Shown piece by piece: positions 52,609 through 63,553 of a DNA stretch of 64,000 nucleotides (within the stretch, counting starts at the first letter, position 1; each line of letters begins with the position of its first letter). The notes under the pieces were generated by a model, which was not told where the DNA came from, made no database searches, and saw only the letters and a program-made list of their open reading frames with translations. The position numbers and the translations under genes are program-made. Source of the stretch: Paraburkholderia sp. PGU19 (GTDB lineage Bacteria; Pseudomonadota; Gammaproteobacteria; Burkholderiales; Burkholderiaceae); contig NZ_AP023181.1 of NCBI RefSeq assembly GCF_013426915.1, positions 1,798,001-1,862,000 on the forward strand, written 5' to 3'.

Positions 52609-53466
52609 ATGAGCAACGTCACCAAGCAACAGTTCAAGCGCGTCTGGTTCATCACAGGCGCTTCGCGCGGTCTGGGCGCGCTGATGGTTAAAGCAGCCAT
52701 CGCCGATGGCAACGCCGTGGTCGCGACTGGCCGCAACGCCGCTGCGATTGCTGAGCGGCTGGGAGAGTCACCGGCCCTGCTGCCCGTCGCGCTTGATGTG
52801 ACCGACGAGGCACAGGCCAAGGCGGCCGTCAAAGCCGCTGTCGAGAAGTTCGGCCGCATCGATGTACTAGTCAACAACGCCGGCTTTGGGCTACTCGCCG
52901 CCGTCGAGGAATCGAGCGATGCAGATGTACGCCGGATCTACGACACCAATGTCTTTGGTCTGCTGAACGTGACGCGCGCTGTGCTGCCGGTGATGCGCAA
53001 ACAGCGTTCGGGTCACGTGATCAACATCTCGTCGATTGTCGGTTATCAGGCGGCGGCAGGCGTTGGCGTGTACAGCTCGACAAAGTTCGCCGTCGAAGGC
53101 ATCACGGAAGCACTGCATGCTGAATTGAAGCCGCTTGGCATTCACGCGACGCTCATCGAGCCTGGCTTCTTCCGCACGGACTTCCTGGATGCATCGTCGT
53201 TGCTCGTCGGCAAAGACATCATCGACGACTACGAAGCGACATCGGGCACGCTGCGCCGCCTCGCGGTCGACATCAATCACAACCAGCCTGGCGATCCGCA
53301 GAAGCTGGCAACAGCGGTCGTCACGCTGGTCGATGCGCAAACACCGCCGTTGCGTCTGCCACTTGGGACCGACACGCTAAAGGCGATCGCAGAAAAGAAC
53401 GCTTATGTGACGACGGAAACGCAGACGTGGGAGGCGCTGTCGCAATCCACAGATTTTCCGGTCTGA
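52609..53466 (+). CDS. SDR family oxidoreductase (1)
   Basis: 285 residues, classical short-chain dehydrogenase. The NAD(P)-binding TGASRGLG is at about 17-24, the NNAG motif reads VNNAGFG, catalytic Ser lies in NISSIVG, and YSSTK carries the Tyr-x3-Lys pair. A long C-terminal region (LRRLAVDINHNQPGDPQKLA) is typical of the oxidoreductases that often accompany LysR regulators. AGGAGCAGGAGC precedes the ATG. Substrate unknown. Confidence 0.92.
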   Translation: MSNVTKQQFKRVWFITGASRGLGALMVKAAIADGNAVVATGRNAAAIAERLGESPALLPVALDVTDEAQAKAAVKAAVEKFGRIDVLVNNAGFGLLAAVEESSDADVRRIYDTNVFGLLNVTRAVLPVMRKQRSGHVINISSIVGYQAAAGVGVYSSTKFAVEGITEALHAELKPLGIHATLIEPGFFRTDFLDASSLLVGKDIIDDYEATSGTLRRLAVDINHNQPGDPQKLATAVVTLVDAQTPPLRLPLGTDTLKAIAEKNAYVTTETQTWEALSQSTDFPV

Positions 53467-53775
53467 AGACGATAACCTGCTGGACGGCCCGAGTCGTCGC
53501 GCGCTTGCCGCATCGATTCGGGCGAAATGCTGCTGCGCTGTACCAGCGCGTCCGCGCGACGTTCAAATGAAAATAATCGACTTTCTCTCATTCGACCACT
53601 GGACCCATTCATTCGCTGACTCGGTCGGCACAGGATGTCTCGCTGCAATCGATCGACCCACGTTGCCCGCGAGCTTGGCTGACGGAGGGACGCGATAGAT
53701 ATTGCCCGATGAGACACATAAACCCGCGCCCGAACACGATCTGACAGCCACCGCCCCGTCGTGTCGCGGAACGCT
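53467..53775. other. intergenic, 309 bases
   Basis: Between the convergent SDR gene 1 and LysR gene. No protein-like frame, hairpin or repeat was recognised. Confidence 0.35.
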
Positions 53776-54687
53776 TCATCGCAGTGGAAGCCAAAGCGGG
53801 CCTTCCCACGCTTTGAGTTCATCGAGAAACGCTTTTAACTTCGACGGCATGAAGCGGCGCGTCGGATACACAGCGTGCACGAATATTTCCGGTGACGACC
53901 ATTCCGGCAAGATACGAACAAGTTCTCCGCTGGCGATATGTGCATCGCAATAGCTGGATGGAAGCAATGCGATGCCGTGCCCGCGGAGCGCAAATGCGCT
54001 GACGATGTGAAAATCGCGCGCGGCTACGGGACCCGTCACGTGAACCTTGACCGACTTCCGGCCACTGACCAGATGCCATTCCGTCTCGTTGTTTCGAGCA
54101 TTGATCAGCACGCACGGAAGTTGACTGATGGCTTCGGGCCTTGCGGGGAGTTCGTGATTGCGGACGTATTCGGGCGAGGCGACAAGGTGCCGGACACTTC
54201 TTCCCACGCGTTGTGCAACAAGACTCGAGTCCTGCAGATCGCCGAAGCGGATCGCGACGTCGACGTTTTCGGCAATCAGGTCCAGGAAAAGGTTGGTGAA
54301 GTGAAGATCCACCTGGATGCCCGGATATTTCTTTAGAAACGACGAGACGAACGCGTAAAACGACTCCTGTTCCAGCATCACGGGACCGGAGATACGCAGC
54401 AGACCTTCGGGCTTCTTTTGCGTCTGCGTGATCACGCGTTCCGCGTCATACAGATGGCTCAGCGGCTCACTGCACTGATCGAAATAGGCCCGTCCCTGTG
54501 TGGTCAGGCTGAGCTTGCGGGTCGTGCGCTGGAGCAGCGTCACGCCAAGGCGTTCCTCGAGCGCTGTCACCTTGCGGCTGACGGTGGAGACGGGCATGCC
54601 CAGTGCCCGTGCAGCGCGGCTAAAGCTCTCGAATTGCGCTACCCGCACAAACACGGCGATGTCATTCAAGTCGGCCAGTTCGGACAT
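53776..54687 (-). CDS. LysR family regulator
   Basis: 303 residues from ATG 54687; a GTG at 54702 would overlap the promoter block. The N-terminal helix-turn-helix reads FESFSRAARALGMPVSTVSRKVTALEE, and the effector domain is of the CrgA/DsdC-like group (LRISGPVMLEQ, HLVASPEYV). Divergent from SDR gene 2 and convergent with SDR gene 1; both SDR promoters share the same motif block, so it likely controls both. Confidence 0.92.
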   Translation of the reverse strand: MSELADLNDIAVFVRVAQFESFSRAARALGMPVSTVSRKVTALEERLGVTLLQRTTRKLSLTTQGRAYFDQCSEPLSHLYDAERVITQTQKKPEGLLRISGPVMLEQESFYAFVSSFLKKYPGIQVDLHFTNLFLDLIAENVDVAIRFGDLQDSSLVAQRVGRSVRHLVASPEYVRNHELPARPEAISQLPCVLINARNNETEWHLVSGRKSVKVHVTGPVAARDFHIVSAFALRGHGIALLPSSYCDAHIASGELVRILPEWSSPEIFVHAVYPTRRFMPSKLKAFLDELKAWEGPLWLPLR

Positions 54688-54705
54688 ACGAGACCTTTGC
54701 ACTGG

Positions 54706-54775
54706 TGGAAAAGAGATTACAGATATTCCAGTCTAATCAAAAATGTCCCCAGGGACGACACTTCTCCCCACGCAC
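54706..54775 (+). promoter_or_regulatory. promoter block of SDR gene 2
   Basis: About 70 bases matching 52501-52570 without gaps, including TGGAAAAGA and CTAATCAAAAAT. It lies between the divergent LysR start and the SDR start at 54799. Confidence 0.6.
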
Positions 54776-54798
54776 TTCAACCTTCTCGGAGAGATACC

Positions 54799-55940
<1,142 letters not shown>

Positions 55941-56053
55941 GGTTCGTCGGGCTTATTTCGAGTCGAATGACTTTCAGGGATGAAAGCTGTGTCACTCGAC
56001 TGCTTTTGGATTCGTGACTGCGAATTCAACTTATCTTTATCGAGGACATCATC

Positions 56054-57253
56054 ATGCCCGTTGCAGTAGTTTCCCTGGCGATCGCGGCCTTCGCGATCGG
56101 AACGACGGAATTCGTCATCGTTGGATTGTTGCCAGACATTGCGAAGGCCTTCGGAATCTCTGTATCGACGGCCGGTTTGCTTGTGAGCTTCTATGCCCTG
56201 GCCATCACGGTCGGCACGCCTCTGATTTCGGCTGTGACCGCGCGACTGCCTCGCAGGGCGCTGCTTCTTGCCCTCATGGTGCTCTTCACGCTTTGCAACC
56301 TCGCGGCAGGACTCTCCGGCGCATTTCCGGCGTTGCTGGCGATCCGGATCATTATGGCCGTGGCACACGGTGTTTTCTTTGGCTTAGGGACGACCGTTGC
56401 GATGTCGCTCGTGCCGACAGAGAAATCGGGCAGGGCTGTTGCCATCATGGTCAGCGGTCTCACTGTTGCGATGGTAACGGGCGTTCCTGGCGGTACGTGG
56501 GTAGGAGAGCTTGTGAGCAGGCGGCTTCCCTTCTTCGTTGTGGCCGCAATGGGCGCGCTTGCGACGGCGGGACTCTGGCGGCTATTGCCCTCGCTCCCAT
56601 CGCAGCGCGGCGCCGGCGACATCCTCTCGCAACTCTCTTTGCTCAAGAGCAACGCATTGATGCCGCTTTACCTGATGGCCGCGGTTGGGATGGCCGCCAC
56701 CTTCGCTGTTTTTACCTATCTGTCGCCGTTACTGACGCGTATCACGGGTCTCAATAGTGAAGGCGTGACTTTGGGCTTGATGACTTTCGGTTTGGGTTCG
56801 GTTGTTGGGACCATCGGCGGCGGGCGCCTTTCCGATCGTTATGGCCCGCAGTTCAGCATGAATATCGCATTGGCAGGGCTCGCCATGTCCATGGCGGCTG
56901 TGTTGGTCAGCGCGCATCAACCTGTTCTCATCATGGCCAACCTGTTTGTCTGGGGAGCGTTCGCCTTCGCCATTCCTCCCATCATGCAGGCGACAGTTGT
57001 TCTGATTGCGCAACGAGTGGCCCCCCGAGTCGTCGGCACGGCTGCTGGCCTCAATGTCGCGGCGTTCAATTTAGGGATTGCTGGCGGCTCCTTTCTTGGT
57101 GGACGGGCTTTGACAAGCGAGAACGTCCTTGCGACGGTCTACGTCGGCGTCGCGTTATCGGTCATCGGGCTGGTTGTCGTCGCAATGTATCGTTGGTCCG
57201 ATCATCCTGCTGCCGTGACGTCCCGCGATGCTCTGAAGAAGCTCCGAACATAG
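56054..57253 (+). CDS. MFS transporter, DHA1/AraJ-like
   Basis: 399 residues with twelve hydrophobic segments. The start VAVVSLAIAAFAIGTTEFVIVGLLPDIA and loop TARLPRRALLLALM are hallmarks of the arabinose/purine efflux-like DHA1 group (AraJ, NepI, YdhP). H+-driven efflux of sugars, nucleosides or drugs is expected; substrate unknown. No obvious operon partner: the HAD gene starts 120 bases later. Confidence 0.9.
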   Translation: MPVAVVSLAIAAFAIGTTEFVIVGLLPDIAKAFGISVSTAGLLVSFYALAITVGTPLISAVTARLPRRALLLALMVLFTLCNLAAGLSGAFPALLAIRIIMAVAHGVFFGLGTTVAMSLVPTEKSGRAVAIMVSGLTVAMVTGVPGGTWVGELVSRRLPFFVVAAMGALATAGLWRLLPSLPSQRGAGDILSQLSLLKSNALMPLYLMAAVGMAATFAVFTYLSPLLTRITGLNSEGVTLGLMTFGLGSVVGTIGGGRLSDRYGPQFSMNIALAGLAMSMAAVLVSAHQPVLIMANLFVWGAFAFAIPPIMQATVVLIAQRVAPRVVGTAAGLNVAAFNLGIAGGSFLGGRALTSENVLATVYVGVALSVIGLVVVAMYRWSDHPAAVTSRDALKKLRT

Positions 57254-57372
57254 GTTGCCTGATTCCATATCGTGTTCGTAAGCGCATTCCATCCGAGCCA
57301 AGACGGCTCTCCCATATCGCCCATCGGATCGGCACGACCGACGATGACAAAGCACGTTCGAAGAGATACACC

Positions 57373-58232
57373 ATGAACCATTCACATCCCCTGGCCCCCT
57401 GTTTGGAAGACGACGTTTCGTGCAACTGCTCGCTTCGCTGCCGTTGGTCTCCGGTACGGCACTCGCCCAAACAATGTCACCTATATCTTCAGGAGCAGCG
57501 ATGACGACTGCACAGCATCCCATTCGGCCAAAGGCCCTGGTCTTCGACATGCAAGGCACTGTCCTCGACTTCTATGATCCGATGATGCGCGAATTGGCCG
57601 GGATTCCGACTGTCGCGTCCCACGTTCAGGATTGGTCCACGTTCGCTGGTCAATGGAGTGCGTCGGCACACGACGCTATCGTTGAGATCTCCGCCCGTCG
57701 CAAGGCGTGGCAACCTAACGGCGCCGTCTATGCAGACGTGATGACGCCTTTGCTTTCGCGCTACCCAGGAGGCAATACACTCTCTGATGACGACAAAACG
57801 CGATTACTTGGTGTCTGGGGAAAGATGAAGCCGTGGAACGATTCGGTGGCGGGATTAACGTCACTGCGCAAAGAGTTCGTCATCGCGACGCTGACGAATG
57901 CGTCTATGGCTGCAATGATCGCAATCGTCAAACGAGAGAAGCTTCCGTTCGATGCGATCTTGACGGGAGAACTGGTTCACGCGTTCAAACCCGATCCGCG
58001 CGTCTACCAGATCGCACCCGACTATCTCGGCTTTGCTCCCGGTGAAATACTGATGGTATCGGCTCACAAGTGGGACTTGATGGCAGCCAAGCACAGTGGC
58101 TTGCTTACCGCGTTCGTTCCGCGCCCTTATGAAAACGGTCCCGCGACCAAGGTGGATACTTCGTCTGAGCTATACATCGACGTCACCGCCTCCGATTTGC
58201 CGCATCTCGCTTCTATTCTGGATCGCGGCTAA
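57373..58232 (+). CDS. HAD-family hydrolase (haloacid dehalogenase type II), Tat signal split off
   Basis: The catalytic part, 243 residues from ATG 57501 (AGGAG at 57491-57495), has the nucleophile Asp in LVFDMQGTVLDFY, then LTNASM, a Lys in HAFKPDPRVYQ and late acidic residues in SAHKWDLMAAK; this is the 2-haloacid dehalogenase/phosphoglycolate-like group. Directly upstream in the same frame is GRRRFVQLLASLPLVSGTALA, a twin-arginine signal peptide without its own start. An ATG at 57373 in another frame leads to it if one C is added to the C5 run at 57395-57399. The intended protein is therefore probably Tat-exported; as given, only the cytosolic form can be made. Confidence 0.75.
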
Positions 58233-58304
58233 TACAGAACCGTCGGACGAACGGCCGAACCCGCGATATGCGGCGCTGATACCTCTTCATCAGTCGTCGG
58301 CAAC

Positions 58305-59732
58305 TCAGGTAAGGGGATGAAGTTTCACAGGCATCCTGTTCGGCACCATCGTAAAGGCGGAAATCTCTTCAATTTCCTCCAGGGCGATTGCCGCTTCCAT
58401 TCTGAAATGCTTCATCAACATTGATATCACGAGTCTCATCTCGACGCCTGCCAGATAGCGGCCCGGACACACTCGTGGGCCCGCGCCGAATGTCAGGTAA
58501 GCCTTCTGTTCATTCGCACCGTCAGAGGGGTCCCGGGGATGCTTCCAGCGGTCGGGGTTGAATACCTCTGGATGCACGAAATTCTGCGGGTCCAGCATGC
58601 CCGGGCGCGTGAGGAATAGCATACGCGTGCCCGCAGGTATGGCAACGCCGCCCAGGCACACATCGGCTAGCGGCTCGAACGTCTGTATGGCTGCGACGGG
58701 CCGTAGCCGTAGGGCCTCACTGCACACCGCCTCGCAAAGGTCGAGGTGCTTTAATGCATCGTAGTCCGGACAGACCCGGGATTCACCGAGTGCTGCGCTT
58801 GACTGTTCGAAGAGCCGATTCTGCAAAGATGAATCGGCCGCAATGTACATTAGGGCCCAGGCAATTGCATTTGCCGTCGTATCTTCGCCTGCGACCAGCA
58901 GCGTCAGGACGTTCGCCGAGATCAGTTCGTCGGTCACCGTTGAATCGGGCTCGTTGCGCGCCGCAAGCATTGCTTCGAGCAGATTGTGCAATGGTGAATC
59001 AGGGGACTGTCGCATACGCTCACGTGCTCGTTCAATCATTGTTTGAACGTAACGATGTACTTGCACCATTGCCCGCGCGAGCCGCCGGTCCTCCGGTAGC
59101 GTGACATAGTGCCAGTAAGGAAATAGCGCTGTGACACGTCTCATGAGCGCCGGCATTATCAGCGCAAGCTGTTCCTGTATCACACCACGCTCCTGTTCGA
59201 GCGTATGAGGGTCCTCGCCGAAGGCAAGCGTACTTGTCACGTCCACGGTATAGCGCTTAAGTTCGTCCGTCATTTCCAGCGTTCTGTTCTCCTTTGCAGC
59301 AGTCTGCAGGCGAACGAGGAAACGTTCGGTAATCGCCGATAACGTCGGATAGAAAGCCTTGATATTGGAAAAGGACAGCGCACGCATGATGAGCCGGCGT
59401 TGCGGTTCCCAAGCCGCGCCTTCGGCAGAAAATAGTCCGTTTCCACCAAGTTCCGTCATAGCTGATTCTATTGGCGAAAAACGCCGATACAGATTTGGAC
59501 GCTCGCGCATGACAGTCTGAAACAGGTCCACTTGCGTCCAGACTGTTATCGGAATCGTGCCGAGTTGGACCCTGAACGGTGAACCGTATTGTTCGGCCCA
59601 TCGCTCAAGGGTCAGGTGAAGTTTGGCGGGCGCCATCTGGAACAGGTTTCCGAGCAGGGGCAAACCTCGCGGGCATGGCAGATCTGCGACAGTCCGCGAA
59701 ATCTCATTCGTGTTGAGTTGAAGGTCTGCCAT
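58305..59732 (-). CDS. cytochrome P450
   Basis: 475 residues from ATG 59732, with GAGGAAAG just upstream. I-helix LLVAGEDTTANAI, K-helix EALRLRP (ExxR), the PERF-like region NPDRWKHP and haem-binding loop FGAGPRVCPGRYLAG with the thiolate Cys. Proline-rich start CPRGLPLLGNLFQM as in class II-like P450s of the CYP102-haem/CYP110 kind. No ferredoxin or reductase gene is adjacent. The redox partner and substrate are unknown. It is convergent with the HAD gene (72 bases between stops). Confidence 0.93.
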   Translation of the reverse strand: MADLQLNTNEISRTVADLPCPRGLPLLGNLFQMAPAKLHLTLERWAEQYGSPFRVQLGTIPITVWTQVDLFQTVMRERPNLYRRFSPIESAMTELGGNGLFSAEGAAWEPQRRLIMRALSFSNIKAFYPTLSAITERFLVRLQTAAKENRTLEMTDELKRYTVDVTSTLAFGEDPHTLEQERGVIQEQLALIMPALMRRVTALFPYWHYVTLPEDRRLARAMVQVHRYVQTMIERARERMRQSPDSPLHNLLEAMLAARNEPDSTVTDELISANVLTLLVAGEDTTANAIAWALMYIAADSSLQNRLFEQSSAALGESRVCPDYDALKHLDLCEAVCSEALRLRPVAAIQTFEPLADVCLGGVAIPAGTRMLFLTRPGMLDPQNFVHPEVFNPDRWKHPRDPSDGANEQKAYLTFGAGPRVCPGRYLAGVEMRLVISMLMKHFRMEAAIALEEIEEISAFTMVPNRMPVKLHPLT

Positions 59733-59756
59733 GCTTTCCTCCGCGTCGCCCGCCAC

Positions 59757-60432
59757 TACCCGGTGACCACGAGTGTAAAAAACACTCTTGTAGAGAATAG
59801 ATCACGGCTTCGCAAACGAAGTCCCTAATCGAAGCTGCTTCGCTGGAAAACCGGTGAGTTGGTCGGGAGTAGCATCAAATTCTGGTGGCAGCAAAATCTG
59901 ATAAACGCTTGCATACATGCGGTTGCTGATAGGGGGCGTCGCATTCGGATGACTAGCATCGCGTGCCGCCGCGATCGAACGAGTTCGATGAAAGCTCTAC
60001 AGAACAGAACGCTGGAATCCTCGGCCGCAACGTTCTGGCGGTTTGTTTGAACGCGTGTGGCCAGGCCAATCGTTGCCATTCGCGCAACACACGAAGCGGT
60101 CATTTCAATGGCCGGCTAACGTCGGAACCTGGTGAGTTCTCGATGGGACCGGCTCGCCATTGTCGACGCAGCGCCTGCGTCGCATGCACGCACGCAACGC
60201 GGACACGAACTCTTGGTCGTGGCGACGAAGTGCTTGCGCAGCAGCTAAAGCAGCAAGCACAACCCTCGCCGTGCCAGCACGGCGCACAACAGGCAAATTG
60301 AAGAAGGGCACGACTAGCTGCTCGTCGCAAAAGCAGTCGCGAACGCGTCGGAGCGTGAGCGGGGTGCACTCCTGTCCGACCTCCACATTTAGAGAACACA
60401 GAACAGGAGCGCTTCTACTGCCTTGGCGACGC
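59757..60432. other. intergenic, about 676 bases
   Basis: The stretch upstream of the P450 and downstream of pirin. Frames on both strands are basic and low-quality; none resembles a family. No transposase relic or repeat was identified. Confidence 0.35.
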
Positions 60433-61326
60433 CTAGATGGTTGCGGCCCGCTCGCGTGTCGCGGCCATCGATCCAAAACGCCCGCTGTTGAAATCCTCTA
60501 CCGCCTCGCGGACTTCTTCGGTCGTGTTCATGACGAAGGGACCATATGCAACAACAGGTTCGTCGATGGGCTCGCCGCTTAGCACCAGCACGGTTGCATC
60601 GCTGAGGGCATCGAGCCGAACGTCAGTGCCTTCCTGCCCGAGCAGAACCAGCTGTGCGTCGCTGACGACGCGCTCATCGCCATTGACCCGCACCTGGCCG
60701 CGCAGCACGACGAGCGCGAGCGTCCTGCCTGCCGGCAGCGTCAGCGTTGCACCACGTCCCGCGTTGAGCCGCACATCCCATACGTCCATTGGCGTAAAGG
60801 TGTGCGCCGGACCAGCGTCGCCCGCGTAGTTGCCGGCGATCACCCGCACATGTCCGGCGCCTTCGGGCAACTCGACGGAAGGAATCTGGTTCGCCAGGAT
60901 GCCCTGATAGCCTGGCGGCGTCATCTTGTCCTTCGCAGGCAGATTGACCCAAAGCTGGACCATCTCGAGCGTCCCGCCTGTTTTCGCGAACGCGCGCGAA
61001 TGGAACTCCTCATGCAGAATCCCTGCGCCCGCTGTCATCCATTGCACGTCGCCGGGGCCGATCTTGCCGCCGCCGCCCGTCGAATCGAGGTGCTCCAGTT
61101 CGCCCTGATACACGATCGTCACCGTTTCGAAGCCGCGGTGCGGATGCTGTCCAACGCCCTGACGGCGCGCTGTCGGCGCAAAGTGTTTCGGGCCCGCATA
61201 GTCGAGCATCAGAAAGGGGCTGAGGTGGCGGCCCATCGTCTGATGCGAGAACAGCGTGCGCACCGGAAAGCCGTCGCCGACCCAATGCGAGTTGGGGTTG
61301 CCGTAAGTGCCGAGAATCGTCTTCAT
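60433..61326 (-). CDS. pirin family protein
   Basis: 297 residues, bicupin. N-terminal metal site HPHRGFETVTIVYQGELEH (H, H and later H/E), HEEFHSRAF, and the C-terminal cupin with VVLRGQVRVNGDE and a tail GPFVMNTTEEVREA characteristic of pirins. Possible activities include quercetin dioxygenase or redox-sensing; not decided. It lies on the minus strand 137 bases before the porin gene stop and the isochorismatase gene, possibly one stress unit controlled by the LysR gene at 63554. Confidence 0.92.
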   Translation of the reverse strand: MKTILGTYGNPNSHWVGDGFPVRTLFSHQTMGRHLSPFLMLDYAGPKHFAPTARRQGVGQHPHRGFETVTIVYQGELEHLDSTGGGGKIGPGDVQWMTAGAGILHEEFHSRAFAKTGGTLEMVQLWVNLPAKDKMTPPGYQGILANQIPSVELPEGAGHVRVIAGNYAGDAGPAHTFTPMDVWDVRLNAGRGATLTLPAGRTLALVVLRGQVRVNGDERVVSDAQLVLLGQEGTDVRLDALSDATVLVLSGEPIDEPVVAYGPFVMNTTEEVREAVEDFNSGRFGSMAATRERAATI

Positions 61327-61463
61327 CGTCGAATGTTCCTGTTGAAAGGCCAGCGGCCTTGTTTACATGAATACAGAGTAGTGACGGGACGATGACGGCG
61401 GTAGAGCCGGGAGCCAACTTCTGTGTCCCGCTGATAGAACGATCGAACGGGCGCGATGCAGGA

Positions 61464-62582
61464 TCAGAATCGGGTCTGCAACCCTATGCGTGCCAGTGAC
61501 TGTGAGCGGTTGCTGGCTGCCGCGCCGGTTTGCAGCAATCCATTGATCCATGCTTGCGTCGTTTGGGAGTCACCGCTCGCGCGCTGATAGACAGCCTCGA
61601 CGTACGCCATCGTCCGCTTCGAGAAGTGGTATTGCACGGCTGTGGCGATCTGGTGCGCCTGATTGTTATCGAGCACCTCGTTTCCCTTCATGTACTGGTA
61701 GTCGAGTCCTGCCGACCAGGGGCCGGAGACCGTCCAGTACGCACCCGCCTTGTAGACGTCGATCTTTGCGCCGCTCGCCGTATTCTTCGTATTCGTGTAG
61801 AGCAGCATGGCGAGCACGCTGCCGAACCGGTAGTGCACGCCCGCGCCAAAATTGCGGATTGCGTCGTGACCGTCACCCAGTTCGGGATATCTGGCTTCGA
61901 TGTACGCGACTCCGACTCCCAGCGGGCCGCTATCGTAGTTCATCCCTGCACTGATGGTCGAATTGGCGGAAAACGAACCCGCAACTCCGCCGAAGCCATA
62001 CAGCACACCAAAACTGAATCCCGCGAACGATGGGCTGCGATACTTGACCGCGTTCGCCACCCGTGTTGCGCCGGCGAGGCGGTCGAAATCGAATGAGCCA
62101 GTCGGATTTTGCGGGACGCCCAGCGCGCTGAACGGCCCCTGGCGAAAATCATAAAGACCGCCAAACAGAAACGCGCCGTCGAAGAGACCGAGCGTCAATG
62201 TGTCGAACATGAAGTCGTACTGGTTGCCGAACGTGACGGTGCCAAGCCGCTCATCGGCCAGACCCACATAGGCCGTGCGATTGAAGATCTGGTTCGCGCC
62301 CGGAATGGTCGTGCCGTTGCCGAGGTCGAACTGCGAAGTCAGATTGAAGATGGCCTTCGTTCCGCCGCCGAGCGCCTCGCTTCCACTGAACGTCAACGTG
62401 TTTGGCGCAAAGATTCCGCTGTCGAACAGCGTTACCGCGCCACCATGCTGGTTGTTCACGTAGGTCACGCCGCCGTCGATCATCCCCTGCAAGGTGACGC
62501 TGCTCTGGGCATACAGATTGGTGTGGAAGCATGCCGCGATCACGCAGCCTGCGAGGCCTATCGGCGCGGTCTGTTTCTTCAT
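61464..62582 (-). CDS. Gram-negative porin
   Basis: 372 residues from ATG 62582 with AGGAAAG upstream. Signal peptide KKQTAPIGLAGCVIAACFHT..YAQ, mature SSVTLQGMIDGGVTYVNN, LTFSGSEALGGGTKAIF, and terminal Phe (IGLQTRF). The third porin in the window; sequence differs clearly from the other two, so they are not recent duplicates. The isochorismatase-like gene lies 115 bases upstream on the same strand. Confidence 0.9.
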   Translation of the reverse strand: MKKQTAPIGLAGCVIAACFHTNLYAQSSVTLQGMIDGGVTYVNNQHGGAVTLFDSGIFAPNTLTFSGSEALGGGTKAIFNLTSQFDLGNGTTIPGANQIFNRTAYVGLADERLGTVTFGNQYDFMFDTLTLGLFDGAFLFGGLYDFRQGPFSALGVPQNPTGSFDFDRLAGATRVANAVKYRSPSFAGFSFGVLYGFGGVAGSFSANSTISAGMNYDSGPLGVGVAYIEARYPELGDGHDAIRNFGAGVHYRFGSVLAMLLYTNTKNTASGAKIDVYKAGAYWTVSGPWSAGLDYQYMKGNEVLDNNQAHQIATAVQYHFSKRTMAYVEAVYQRASGDSQTTQAWINGLLQTGAAASNRSQSLARIGLQTRF

Positions 62583-62696
62583 GGTGAACACTTTCCTGTC
62601 GTCGAGACCCTATCCATTGCGTGTCGGTGCCGGACGTTCGGCGGACATGGCGGATGCGCGCGGACGGGACCAGCAGCCGGCCGCGCGCTTGACGCA

Positions 62697-63335
62697 TCAG
62701 CTCTTGTCGTACGAGAACTGGATGCCGGCCGTGCCGCCAGTCTGGATGAACAGGTCAATGAACGCCGGGACGGTTTCGCTGCGTGCCCAGTCGCGTTGCA
62801 GCTCGCAGAACAGCTGGGCGACACTGATCATCTTGCCACCAGCCTGTTCGATACGACGCAGCGCGGCCTCGTGTGCCGCGACGGATGTGCCGCCGACGGC
62901 ATCGACGACCACATACACCTCGTAGCCCTCTGCCAGCGCATCCAGCGCGGGGAACGTCAGGCAGGCTTCCGTCCAGAGAGCGGTCATGATCAGCTTCTTG
63001 CGGCCGGTGGCCTCGACGGCCTTGCGGAATTCGACGTCTTCCCACGAGTTGATGCTGGTGCGGTCGTAAGTGGGATAGTCGCCGAGCGCCGCGCGCAGTT
63101 GCGGGATGGGCGGCTTGTTCAGGCCCGTCTTCACGTTGACCGTCGAATGGACGATCGGCAGCTTGTAGGCAATTGCCGCCTTTGAGGCACCGACGATGTT
63201 GTTGATCAGCAGCTGACGGTCCATCGACGCAATGGAATTCACCTGGACCGGCTGGTAATCGATGACGATGAATGCCGCATTTTGCGGCGTCAGAAGATGA
63301 TCGTTCGCGGGGTTGCGAATCGGTTCGCTTGCCAT
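62697..63335 (-). CDS. isochorismatase-like cysteine hydrolase
   Basis: 212 residues from ATG 63335; the longer frame to 63422 adds a basic leader. Rossmann-like fold with catalytic Asp in FIVIDYQPVQV and the nucleophile Cys in ALWTEACLTFPALDA, followed by VVVDAVGGTSVAAHEAAL. Related to nicotinamidases and YcaC-type hydrolases. Divergent from a LysR gene with 218 bases between starts, as expected for a LysR target. Confidence 0.9.
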   Translation of the reverse strand: MASEPIRNPANDHLLTPQNAAFIVIDYQPVQVNSIASMDRQLLINNIVGASKAAIAYKLPIVHSTVNVKTGLNKPPIPQLRAALGDYPTYDRTSINSWEDVEFRKAVEATGRKKLIMTALWTEACLTFPALDALAEGYEVYVVVDAVGGTSVAAHEAALRRIEQAGGKMISVAQLFCELQRDWARSETVPAFIDLFIQTGGTAGIQFSYDKS

Positions 63336-63553
63336 GTTTGCCTCCGAAGCACTGCGGTAAGTGGAAGGGGATCGATCCCGGTGATCCGACGCGTGATGCA
63401 TCCGATCTGCATGCAACGGCAATCCTATGCGGTCGACGAACCGGCTCCCAGCCCCAGAAAAATGCCGACTGTGTTCTATGAGCGGAACAATGGCGACGCC
63501 GCGCGTGGTTCAATGCTCTAAGATGCCGCTATTGTTCTGCCGAAGGAACAGCC

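Noticed and set aside
60105..60476. 123-codon minus-strand frame upstream of the P450
   Set aside because: Basic low-complexity sequence that runs into the pirin C-terminus region in another frame; no motif.
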